Source: Verrucomicrobiota bacterium (GTDB lineage: Bacteria > Verrucomicrobiota > Verrucomicrobiia > Opitutales > Opitutaceae). Taken from it: DNA of 64,000 nt. Position 1 is the stretch's first letter. The number at the start of each line of letters is the position of its first letter. The notes under the pieces are model-generated. The model had not been told where the DNA came from and did no database searches. It saw nothing but the letters and a program-made list of their open reading frames with translations. Shown piece by piece: positions 56,860 to 64,000 of the stretch. Position numbers and translations under genes: made by a program. The stretch covers positions 124,001-188,000 of the forward strand of contig JAEYUW010000047.1 of NCBI GenBank assembly GCA_023432225.1, read 5' to 3'.

Positions 56860-59250
56860 CTACTTCGTCGGCTCTTTGACTTCGCGGACTTGGCCGGGCT
56901 GCACCTTGTAACTGTAAATGTGAAGGTTGAGGAACTCCTCGACTTTTGCGAACGACCCGGCGCGAGCGCGCGGCAGGCCGCGGGCGTAATCGGTGGGCAA
57001 GTCCGCGAAATCGACTTCAGCGTTTTTCTCCGCCGCGGCGGCGAAAGCGCGCGCGGCGAGGTAGGGCGCGCGACGTTGCTCGCCTTCGCGGCCGGGGAAC
57101 GAGAGCAGGAGAATCGGTTTCTTGATCAGCTCCGGGTGCTGCTTGAGCGGCGCAGCGTCGAGGCGGGCGTCGTCGCCGAAGGCGCTGCGCACGAGTTGGG
57201 GAAAGGCGGCGCCTTCACTCCAGTATTGTTCGCGCAGCCAGCTGCGCAGGTCGATCGGCGCGTCGATCGCGACGGCGCAGCGAAAACGATCCGGGTGATC
57301 CTGCAACGCGCGCAGCGCGATGAAACCGCCGTGCCCGCGACCGAAGAGGGCGATGCGTTTCGGGTTAACTTGAAAACGCTTCTCCAGTTCTTCGATCGTG
57401 GTGAGGATGTCCTCGATCTGCACGAGGTCGTAGCCGGGATGGAGCGCCGCCCGATGTTGCCGCCCGAGGCCCCACGCGCCGCGGCCGTTGATCTGCACCA
57501 CGGCGAAACCCATGGAGGCGAGGGCGTGGATTTCGGTGCGGAAGCTCGAGCTGACGCGCTGCCACGGCGTGTCGGGGCACACGATGACCATCGGGTAGGG
57601 CTTCACGCGCGGTGTGCTCGGCACGGTGACGAGACCGGTGATGCGTGCGCCGTCGGGCCGGTTGAAAAAGAAAGGGAGCGTCGCGAACGTGTTTTTCGCG
57701 TCGAGCCACGGGGCGCGGCGGGCGAATTGGGAGAGTCGGTTCTTTTCGCGATCGAAGACGTAGAACGCGCCGGCGTCGGCCGGCCCTTGCGTGGCGACGA
57801 TGAAGCGCCGGCCGGCGGTGTCCCAGTCGGTGATGTCCACGGCGGTGCCGGGCAGAAGTTTTTCGAGCTGCAGCTGCGTCTCGCGCCATTCCGGACGCAG
57901 CCAAGCGGTCGTGCGCATGGCGGCATCGTAGCGAATGCCGGCGAGAGCCTGCGTGTGCGGATCGAAGACGAGTGTGTCCGGCGGGAACGCATCCGTCGGC
58001 GCACCGATGAGATCGAAGTGCGGATTCTCGAACGCGACTGAGCCTGGCTTCCCGGTCGCGAGGTTATGGCTCTGAATGGCGAAGGTGTTGCGACCGCGGT
58101 TGGTGGCGTAAAAGAGCACGTCACCGGTCGTGTCGAAACCGAGCGGAAGCTCGCGTTCGCCGAAATAGTTTTCCGGGGAAATCGTGAACTCGCCGCGGCC
58201 GATCGCTTGCGCGAGCGGCTGGCCCGCGCCCTCGGCTTTGCGGCCGAGGTAGTCGTAGCGGAGCGGAAATTTGCCGTAGACCGAGTTCGGCACCGTGATG
58301 CGCATCAGCCCTTGTTGATCGAGGAGGAAGTCGCGCTCTTCGCGCACGCGGTCGCTCGAGACCAGCTGCAGTTTGCCGGACGTGGCGTCGACGGAGAAGA
58401 GCTGCAACGAGCGCGCGCTCCCGGCGCCGGTCGCGAGCAGGTGAAGCGCGCCCGGCCGCACCGGGTCGAGACGCAACACGCGCAGCGAGCGCGGCGCGAG
58501 ACCCGGACGCTCGGTCACGATGTTGGCCGCCGCTTCTGCCGGGGGACGAATTTGCGACGGATCGGAGGCAAGAATGTCGGTGCCGAACTTGCCGCCCGCC
58601 GTATCGGTGGCCATCGGTCGGTCGGGAGAGTTGACGCGGTTTTCGAACGAGGAGTCCCGCCGGTCGATGGTGAAGCGATCGAAGAGCGGCGACTTCGGAA
58701 GATCGAACTGACTATCGGCCAGTTCCTTCGGACCGACGAGCAGACCGGCGTTGCGACCGTCGACATCGAATCCGAGCACGACACCCGACGTGCTGAGCCA
58801 GCGCGGCGGCGAGCCGACGGCGGTGTCGGTCGCGCGGTTGGTCTGGATCACGAGGCGGGTGGGCGTGGCCCACGCCATCCACAGAATGCGCGCGGGTGTC
58901 TTCTCATATTGGTAGGCGATTTGCGCGGGAGTGGATGATTCGTCGTCCGCGACGAGCACCTTGGCGCGCGCGGCGTCAGGTTGCTCGAGATCGGCGGTGA
59001 CGACGTAGACTTTGTCGTCCTCGCGAATCGAGAAGGCGAGAAAGCGCCCGTCCGGTGAGAGCGCGGCTTGGTCGGTGCGCAGCGGCTCGAAGAAATCGTT
59101 GAAGCGCGTGGCGTCGGGCACGACCGGCGGGGGCAGGGCCATTTCCGGAACGCGCCGGGAGCGCGTGACGTCGGTCTGGGCAAAGGGGAGGTCTGACTGG
59201 GCTTGGGCGACGCTCGCGAGCGCGAGCAGCGCAAACAGTAACAACTTCAT
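56860..59250 (-). CDS. Secreted S9-peptidase-like protein lacking the catalytic triad (paralogue 3)
   Basis: 796 residues with signal peptide MKLLLFALLALASVAQA. It is the most complete of three S9-like proteins: a propeller N-terminal part (FFEPLRTDQAALSPDGRFLA and later sheets) and an alpha/beta-hydrolase domain (YPMVIVCPDTPWQRVSSSFR, SMGFAVVQINGRGAWGLGRQ, YDLVQIEDILTTIEELEKRF, NPKRIALFGRGHGG). The elbow GRGHGG (residues about 637-642) has Gly where the catalytic Ser of GGSYGG should be, and the C-terminal region FADLPTDYARGLPRARAGSF has no His. So it is a predicted pseudopeptidase. It ends FLNLHIYSYKVQPGQVREVK. The next gene (alpha/beta hydrolase, upstream) overlaps it by 4 bp. Confidence 0.8.
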   Translation of the reverse strand: MKLLLFALLALASVAQAQSDLPFAQTDVTRSRRVPEMALPPPVVPDATRFNDFFEPLRTDQAALSPDGRFLAFSIREDDKVYVVTADLEQPDAARAKVLVADDESSTPAQIAYQYEKTPARILWMAWATPTRLVIQTNRATDTAVGSPPRWLSTSGVVLGFDVDGRNAGLLVGPKELADSQFDLPKSPLFDRFTIDRRDSSFENRVNSPDRPMATDTAGGKFGTDILASDPSQIRPPAEAAANIVTERPGLAPRSLRVLRLDPVRPGALHLLATGAGSARSLQLFSVDATSGKLQLVSSDRVREERDFLLDQQGLMRITVPNSVYGKFPLRYDYLGRKAEGAGQPLAQAIGRGEFTISPENYFGERELPLGFDTTGDVLFYATNRGRNTFAIQSHNLATGKPGSVAFENPHFDLIGAPTDAFPPDTLVFDPHTQALAGIRYDAAMRTTAWLRPEWRETQLQLEKLLPGTAVDITDWDTAGRRFIVATQGPADAGAFYVFDREKNRLSQFARRAPWLDAKNTFATLPFFFNRPDGARITGLVTVPSTPRVKPYPMVIVCPDTPWQRVSSSFRTEIHALASMGFAVVQINGRGAWGLGRQHRAALHPGYDLVQIEDILTTIEELEKRFQVNPKRIALFGRGHGGFIALRALQDHPDRFRCAVAIDAPIDLRSWLREQYWSEGAAFPQLVRSAFGDDARLDAAPLKQHPELIKKPILLLSFPGREGEQRRAPYLAARAFAAAAEKNAEVDFADLPTDYARGLPRARAGSFAKVEEFLNLHIYSYKVQPGQVREVKEPTK

Positions 59251-60533
59251 CGGGGTGGCACGGGTTGCGTTTCTGGAGACGACGCGGGCCCAATCGCGGC
59301 TACTCCGAGCCGCGCGCGTAAATAGGAGAGCAGGGGATCGAGCACGTCTGGCGTCAGCGGCATCCGGTGGCCGCGCGGTTCGTTCTCGGGAAAGTAGACG
59401 TAGGGCGAGCGTAGCGCATCGAGGCGGCGGCGCAGCACTGTCATTTGGTGAAGCGCTTCGGGCGACTCGGTGACGTTGATGCTCAGAAAGAGCGGCACGG
59501 TCGGCGCGGTGAGGTAGTCGAGTGCGCCGTGGGCCCGCCAGGTGGCGAGATGCGTCGTGCGTTCGCCCCAGGCACGTTCGTAGCGCGGAATCATTTTATC
59601 GTCGGCGAGGAGGTCGAGATACGTGAAGCGGCCGGAGAGCACGACGGCGCCTTGGACGTCGCTCGAAACGTTGCGGTGTTCGCCGGTGGATTCGAATTCA
59701 GCGTGACCTGCCGTCGTGGCGAGCATCAGCGCCATGCCGCTGCCGCGCGAGAATCCGACCGGCACGATGCGACCGTCCAGCGGTAGCGTCGTGCTCTCGG
59801 CGCGCAGCGTGCGCACCGCGGCTTTGATCAGCTGCGCGCAGACCGGCATGGCGTCGATGCCTTGGTAGGGCGCGGGCACGGGATGATCCGCCATCGCGAC
59901 GGCGAAGCCTTCCGTGGCGGCACCCTCGAGCAGCGTGTCGGTGCAGAATTGCAGTGAAAAGTTGCCCATGCGGTTGGCGTTGTCGCAGGAGAACTCGAGC
60001 AACGCGCCCACCGGATGCGCCGGACGCGACGGGTAGAGAATATCCATCGCGAGCGCGCGTGCGCCGTCGCGCGCGAACACGACCTCACGCTTCAAACGAT
60101 AGCCCGCCGGCACGATGAAGATGCGCGCGGTGTCGAGCGCGCGATCGCCGAGCCACTCGCGCCGGTGCAACTGCGCGCGCAGCGCAGCGAGGTCGCGGTT
60201 CAAATGCGGCCAGCGGGCGCGCGCATCGCCGCGGTAGTCGAGTATAGCGACGAGAAAACCCTGCGCGCGGAAATCGGCGATGAGAGCTTCGTCGCTTTCC
60301 GTGCCGATGCGCGGCGCTGCGAGGCCTTGCAAATAGATCACCAGCGGTTGCGCCGTCGACGTCGTCGCCGGTGCGGGCAGCGGCTCGCTCAATTCGATCG
60401 GGATGTCCGCATCTAGCGCGAGGCTGTGCCACGAACTCGCCGCGTGCGCGAGATCCGGCCATGCTCCCGCGGCTCCAAGCAGCGCGCATAGCGCCGCGCG
60501 GACCAGGCAGCGAAACAGGGACGGGTGATACAC
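59247..60533 (-). CDS. Secreted alpha/beta hydrolase (serine type)
   Basis: 428 residues from GTG 60533. Signal peptide MYHPSLFRCLVRAALCALLG. Hydrolase features: LVIYLQGLAAPRIGTESDEA, FLVAILDYRGDARARW, the nucleophile elbow IVPVGFSRGSGMALMLATTA (Ser in GFSRG) and a late His in NEPRGHRMPLTPD. Unlike its neighbours of S9 type, its elbow is intact, so it should be an active esterase or lipase-type enzyme; the substrate is unknown. Its stop overlaps the pseudopeptidase start (ATGA), making a two-gene unit in which an active hydrolase precedes an inactive homologue-like fold. It faces the AraC gene across a 109-bp divergent gap. Confidence 0.78.
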   Translation of the reverse strand: MYHPSLFRCLVRAALCALLGAAGAWPDLAHAASSWHSLALDADIPIELSEPLPAPATTSTAQPLVIYLQGLAAPRIGTESDEALIADFRAQGFLVAILDYRGDARARWPHLNRDLAALRAQLHRREWLGDRALDTARIFIVPAGYRLKREVVFARDGARALAMDILYPSRPAHPVGALLEFSCDNANRMGNFSLQFCTDTLLEGAATEGFAVAMADHPVPAPYQGIDAMPVCAQLIKAAVRTLRAESTTLPLDGRIVPVGFSRGSGMALMLATTAGHAEFESTGEHRNVSSDVQGAVVLSGRFTYLDLLADDKMIPRYERAWGERTTHLATWRAHGALDYLTAPTVPLFLSINVTESPEALHQMTVLRRRLDALRSPYVYFPENEPRGHRMPLTPDVLDPLLSYLRARLGVAAIGPASSPETQPVPPR

Positions 60534-60642
60534 AGGAATCTTCGGCGGCGGCGAGTGCGGGGGTTGACCTTGGTATTTTCTTACCCAATTTCTCGCCGTC
60601 CTGCTATCGGTTTTCCCGCTGTTTCTGTTTCGTTCCTAAGAC
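60534..60642. promoter_or_regulatory. Divergent promoter gap between hydrolase and AraC gene
   Basis: 109 bp. A TTGACC at 60564-60569 (plus strand) with AT-rich DNA to about 60592 is a possible promoter core for the AraC gene; the minus-strand promoter must also lie here. No dyad operator is clear. Confidence 0.35.
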
Positions 60643-61527
60643 TTGCCCTACGTTTCCTTCGATCCCGACCGCCCCGATTTCACGCCGTATGGTTTCTCGT
60701 GCGTGCACTGGACGCCTTCGCCCATGCGGCGGCCGGACCACCACAATGAGATCGAGTTGAACCTGCTCACCAAGGGCTCCGTCAGCTACCTGCTCGGCGG
60801 GCGCAAGGTGCAGCTCGATGCCGGCTCGCTGAACGTGTTCTGGGCGGCGATTCCGCACCAGATCGTGGACTTCGCGAACGACACGTCGTATTTCGTGGCG
60901 ACGATTCCGCTCGCGTGGTTCCTGCAGTGCAAGCTGACCGATCGCTTCGTGCAACCGCTGCTGCGCGGCGAGGTGTTGACGGAAAAGCTCGGCCCGCGTG
61001 AGCGCCAGGACATCGATTTGTTCGCGCAATGGGAGACCGACCTGCAGCAGCCGGACGACGACGTGCGGCACGTCGTGATGCTGGAGATGGAGGCGCGCCT
61101 GCGTCGAATGATCGGCACGTTGCCGCATACGGTCGCGGCGGCGGCGCCGAAGGCGAAAGCGCGTGCGACCAGCTTGCAGGGCGGCGAGCTCAACAAGGTT
61201 GAACAGATCGCGTGCGTCATCGCGCAGCGTTACACCGAACAGCTCACCGTCACCGAAATCGGGCGCGCGGTCGGCCTGCATCCGAATTATGCGATGGGGC
61301 TTTTCAAGAAAGCCTTCGGCACGACGCTCCTCGATTACCTGATGCATCACCGCATCTCGCACGCGCAGCGACTGCTCGCGACGACGGACGAAAAGATCGT
61401 CGAGGTCGCCTTCGCGTCGGGCTTCAACTCAATCAGTCGCTTCAACGAAACGTTCCGCCGCGCTTGCGGCTGCACGCCGCGCGAATACCGCGTGCAACAC
61501 GCGATGTCGGAGAAACCCAAAAAATGA
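60643..61527 (+). CDS. AraC-family transcriptional regulator
   Basis: 294 residues, cytoplasmic. The start appears to be a TTG at 60643 (reads PYVSFDPDRPDFTPYGFSCV); the next in-frame ATG is 28 codons later and would cut the ligand domain. N-terminal cupin-type domain: HHNEIELNLLTKGSVSYLLG, RKVQLDAGSLNVFWAAIPHQ. C-terminal double helix-turn-helix: VTEIGRAVGLHPNYAMGLFK, AFGTTLLDYLMHHRISHAQR and VAFASGFNSISRFNETFRRA. It belongs to the branch that senses sugars in the cytoplasm. It overlaps the GH141-like gene by 4 bp, so it probably regulates that operon and neighbouring pectin genes. A close paralogue lies at 63452-64000. Confidence 0.88.
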   Translation: MPYVSFDPDRPDFTPYGFSCVHWTPSPMRRPDHHNEIELNLLTKGSVSYLLGGRKVQLDAGSLNVFWAAIPHQIVDFANDTSYFVATIPLAWFLQCKLTDRFVQPLLRGEVLTEKLGPRERQDIDLFAQWETDLQQPDDDVRHVVMLEMEARLRRMIGTLPHTVAAAAPKAKARATSLQGGELNKVEQIACVIAQRYTEQLTVTEIGRAVGLHPNYAMGLFKKAFGTTLLDYLMHHRISHAQRLLATTDEKIVEVAFASGFNSISRFNETFRRACGCTPREYRVQHAMSEKPKK

Positions 61528-63407
61528 AAACGTTGTGCTGGGTGGGAGTGGCTCTCGCGGTCGCGATGAGCGCGAGTGCGGGCGCGGGTGAAATCTGGGT
61601 CGCGCCGAATGGTAGCGACACAGCGGCCGGCACGCGCGAGGCGCCGCTCGCCACCGTGCATGCCGCGCTGCGCAAGGGCCGCGAGTGGCGCCGCCTGAAG
61701 TCGCCCGAAGTGGCCGACGGCGTGACGATCCGACTGCGCGGCGGCGAGTATCCGCTGCACGAAACGATCATCGTGCGTCCAGAAGACAGCGGCACGCCCG
61801 CGAGTCCGACGACCATCACCGCGGCGCCCGGCGAGCAGCCGGTGGTGACCGGTGGCGTGAAGATTGTCGATTGGCGCCGCCTCGCGGAGGCGCCGGCGCG
61901 CCTGCCGGCCGTCGCCCGCGGACAGGTTTGGGTGGCGCCGTTGCCCACGTTCAACGGACGCACGCTGGAGTTTCGTCAGCTCTGGGTCGATGGCCGCAAG
62001 GCGGTGCGCGCGCGCACGCCGAACGGCGACGCGATGGAGCGGCTCGTGACGTGGGAGCGCGCGGCGCGCGTGGCCGGCATTCCCGCGGCGCTCGCGGTGC
62101 CCGAGGATCTCGCGGGCGTCGAGATGACGCTGTTGCAGGCGTGGGAGATTGCGGTGTTGCGCCTGAAGTCGCACCGCGCGGAGGGCGACGTCGCTCGCGT
62201 GCAGTTTCACGAGCCGGAGAGCCGGATTCAATTTGAGCATCCGTGGCCGCCACCGCCGATGCCGGGCAAGGACGGCAAGAACGCGCCGTTCTTCCTCGCC
62301 AACGCGCTCGAGTTTCTCGACGAGCCGGGCGAGTGGTTCGCAGACACGCGGGCGGGCGTCGTGTATTATTGGCCGCGTCCAGGAGAAGAATTGGCGCGTG
62401 CCGTCGTGGTGGCGCCGGCGGTGGAGCAGCTGGTGCGCATCGTCGGCACCTACGACCGGCCGGTGCAGCATGTGAGTTTTGAAGGCATCGCTTTCGCCCA
62501 CACCACGTGGATGCGTCCGTCGCTGTCGGGCCACGTGCCGCATCAGGCCGGCTTTCCGATGATTGACGCGTATTCCCTGAAGCCGCCGGGCACGCCCGAG
62601 TGGCGCAGCCTCGACAATCAGGCGCTGATCGCGCGCCCGCCGGCGGCGATGTCGCTGTTCGCGGCGCGACACGTGCGCGTGATCGGCTGTCGCTTCACGG
62701 CCATCGCAGCGAACGCGCTCGACGCTCATCTCGGGGTGCAGGACGCGGTGTTCGAAGGAAACGTGTTTCGCGATATCGGCATCAATGCGGTCGTCGCCGG
62801 CGCGTTCGGCGAGGAAGGTTTCGAGATCCATCTGCCCTGGGAACCGAGCGACGAGCGCAGCTACACGGCGCGGCTTCGCATCGCGAACAACGTCATCGCC
62901 AACTGCGCGACCGAAGACTGGGGCGGCATCCCGATCGTCGCGGGCTTCGTGCGCGACACCGCGATCGAGCACAACGACATCCACGAAACCGGCTACACGG
63001 GCATCTCGCTCGGGTGGGGCTGGACGCGCTCGGCAAATATGATGCGCAACAACCGCGTCCACGCCAACCGCCTTGAGCGCGTCGCGTTGCGCACGGCGGA
63101 CAACGCCGGCATCTACACACAGTCGAACCAACCCGGCACGGTCGTGAGCGAGAACGCGGTGTTCCCGATCACGATGAGCCCGTGGGTGCACGACGCCGAT
63201 CACTGGTTCTATCTCTACACCGACGAGGGCTCGTCCTACATGTCGGTCCGCGACAACTGGGTGCCGGCGGAGAAGTTCCTCGAGAACGCGATCGGTCCGG
63301 GCAACATTTGGAAAAACAACGGCCCGCACGTGGACGAAAAGATCAAGCAGGCCGCCGGTCTCGAACCCGCGTGGCGCGAACGGCTCGCCGCTGACTTGGC
63401 GCGCTGA
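61524..63407 (+). CDS. Secreted parallel beta-helix glycosidase, GH141-like
   Basis: 627 residues from ATG 61524, overlapping the AraC stop. Signal peptide MKTLCWVGVALAVAMSASAG. The mature N-terminus EIWVAPNGSDTAAGTREAPL and IRLRGGEYPLHETIIVRPED start a right-handed beta-helix; further coils carry HVSFEGIAFAHTTW, ALDAHLGVQDAVFEGNVFRD, IEHNDIHETGYTGISLGWGW and NAGIYTQSNQPGTVVSENAV. This layout matches GH141 (fucosidase on RG-II and xylanase are known members). The Asn/Asp/Glu-rich coil around the HNDIHETG segment is the likely active face. Coupling to an AraC gene is unusual for a secreted glycosidase. GH141 membership needs a profile search. Confidence 0.75.
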   Translation: MKTLCWVGVALAVAMSASAGAGEIWVAPNGSDTAAGTREAPLATVHAALRKGREWRRLKSPEVADGVTIRLRGGEYPLHETIIVRPEDSGTPASPTTITAAPGEQPVVTGGVKIVDWRRLAEAPARLPAVARGQVWVAPLPTFNGRTLEFRQLWVDGRKAVRARTPNGDAMERLVTWERAARVAGIPAALAVPEDLAGVEMTLLQAWEIAVLRLKSHRAEGDVARVQFHEPESRIQFEHPWPPPPMPGKDGKNAPFFLANALEFLDEPGEWFADTRAGVVYYWPRPGEELARAVVVAPAVEQLVRIVGTYDRPVQHVSFEGIAFAHTTWMRPSLSGHVPHQAGFPMIDAYSLKPPGTPEWRSLDNQALIARPPAAMSLFAARHVRVIGCRFTAIAANALDAHLGVQDAVFEGNVFRDIGINAVVAGAFGEEGFEIHLPWEPSDERSYTARLRIANNVIANCATEDWGGIPIVAGFVRDTAIEHNDIHETGYTGISLGWGWTRSANMMRNNRVHANRLERVALRTADNAGIYTQSNQPGTVVSENAVFPITMSPWVHDADHWFYLYTDEGSSYMSVRDNWVPAEKFLENAIGPGNIWKNNGPHVDEKIKQAAGLEPAWRERLAADLAR

Positions 63408-63451
63408 GAGCGCCTTGCTCACGGCGCACCCGCCCGCAGCAAACCCATGCG

Positions 63452-64000
63452 CTAGTCTCGTTCCGTCTCGGAGGTCTCGTGCGCCGCGCGATACTCGCGC
63501 GGCGTGCAGCCGCAGGCGCGGCGGAAGGCTTCGTTGAAGCGGCTGATCGAGTTGAAGCCGGAGCTGAAGGCGATATCGACGATCTTCTCGTCGGTCGTCG
63601 CGAGCAGCCGCTGCGCGTGCGAGACGCGGTGGTTCGTGATGTAGTCGATCAGCGTCGTGCCAAACGCCTTTTTGAAGAGGTTCATGGCGTAGTTCGGATG
63701 CAGGCCGACCGCCTCGCTGATCTGCGCGATCGTGAGCTGCTCGGTGTAGCGCTGCGCGACGAGGCAGGCCATTTGCTCGACCTTGTTCAGGCCGCCGGCG
63801 TGGAGTGCGAGCCGCTGCTTCTTGCGCGCCTCCGCGCTGCTCGGCAGGCGCGACTCGAGCCGGCGCAGGCGCGCCTCGATTTCGAGCATGACGATATCCT
63901 TCACCTTGGCGTTGGGCGTCTCGAGATCGCGTTCCCATTGCGTGAACAGCGCCTCGTCGAACGCCGCGCGTTGATCGGTTTTCTCCATCAGCACCTCGCC
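63452..64000 (-). CDS. AraC-family regulator, N-terminus beyond window
   Basis: The 182 visible codons run in frame from the right edge to the stop at 63452; the start lies outside. The visible part begins GEVLMEKTDQRAAFDEALFT, which matches GEVLTEKLGPRERQDIDLFA of the complete AraC protein at 60643, then IVMLEIEARLRRLESRLP, ISEAVGLHPNYAMNLFKKAF, TNHRVSHAQRLLATTDEKIV and FNSISRFNEAFRRACGCTPR. The two DNA-binding domains are close to identical, so they may bind similar operators. It converges on the GH141-like gene with a 44-bp gap. Regulator of a neighbouring cluster is likely. Confidence 0.9.
   Translation of the reverse strand, partial: GEVLMEKTDQRAAFDEALFTQWERDLETPNAKVKDIVMLEIEARLRRLESRLPSSAEARKKQRLALHAGGLNKVEQMACLVAQRYTEQLTIAQISEAVGLHPNYAMNLFKKAFGTTLIDYITNHRVSHAQRLLATTDEKIVDIAFSSGFNSISRFNEAFRRACGCTPREYRAAHETSETERD

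Overview
The window is GC-rich DNA, almost certainly from a bacterium of the Verrucomicrobiota, most likely an Opitutaceae-type soil or gut relative. This rests on the gene families seen together (DUF3826 proteins, large secreted glycosidases, SSS symporters, a big TonB receptor), weak Shine-Dalgarno signals, very frequent 4-bp ATGA gene overlaps, and many GTAG-footed REP/REPIN repeats. No rRNA or universal marker is present, so the taxonomy is inference.

Layout. 1-3180: the N-terminal part of a membrane-anchored, repeat-like (TPR-type) protein running off the left edge, then a degenerate stretch with small membrane ORFs, an orphan tRNA-like T-arm and the wreck of a hybrid histidine kinase. 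3182-26163 (minus strand): a run of 14 genes holding a YtfQRT-YjfF-type furanose ABC importer, a secreted sugar isomerase/epimerase-like protein, two GH2 enzymes, a GH20b/GH67N-like enzyme, an SSS symporter, a sialidase-fold enzyme and a four-enzyme set (PdxA2, DUF1537 kinase, DHDPS-family aldolase, iron alcohol dehydrogenase). 26164-26666: divergent promoter region. 26667-40614 (plus strand): an eight-gene run with an MGH1-like glycosidase, a beta-helix protein, a DUF5060/DUF4038-type glycosidase, GH43, an SSS symporter, a sialidase, a GH78 rhamnosidase and an acetyl-esterase-like hydrolase. 40830-60533 (minus strand): three S9-peptidase-like proteins without catalytic residues, an FGE-like/beta-propeller fusion, two DUF3826 proteins, GH95, a PL1 pectate lyase, a TonB-dependent receptor and an alpha/beta hydrolase. 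60643-64000: an AraC regulator coupled to a GH141-like beta-helix enzyme, and a second, truncated paralogous AraC regulator.

Taken together, PL1, GH78, GH95, GH141-like, GH2 (two), DUF4038-type, GH43, sialidase-fold enzymes and an esterase resemble the enzyme set known for rhamnogalacturonan-II (RG-II) or a similarly branched pectin. The strongest new idea is that the 19779-26163 operon completes catabolism of the RG-II sugar acid Dha: sialidase-type release, uptake, retro-aldol cleavage to pyruvate plus D-threuronate, reduction to D-threonate, phosphorylation, and oxidative decarboxylation to DHAP. The stereochemistry works out to D-threonate, the known substrate of DUF1537/PdxA2 pairs. This is inference from gene content and chemistry, not a demonstrated pathway.

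A second theme is repeats. REPIN-like and triple-core repeats sit inside the signal-peptide coding region of six secreted-protein genes, in frame inside three glycosidase genes, over one start codon, and supply one stop codon.
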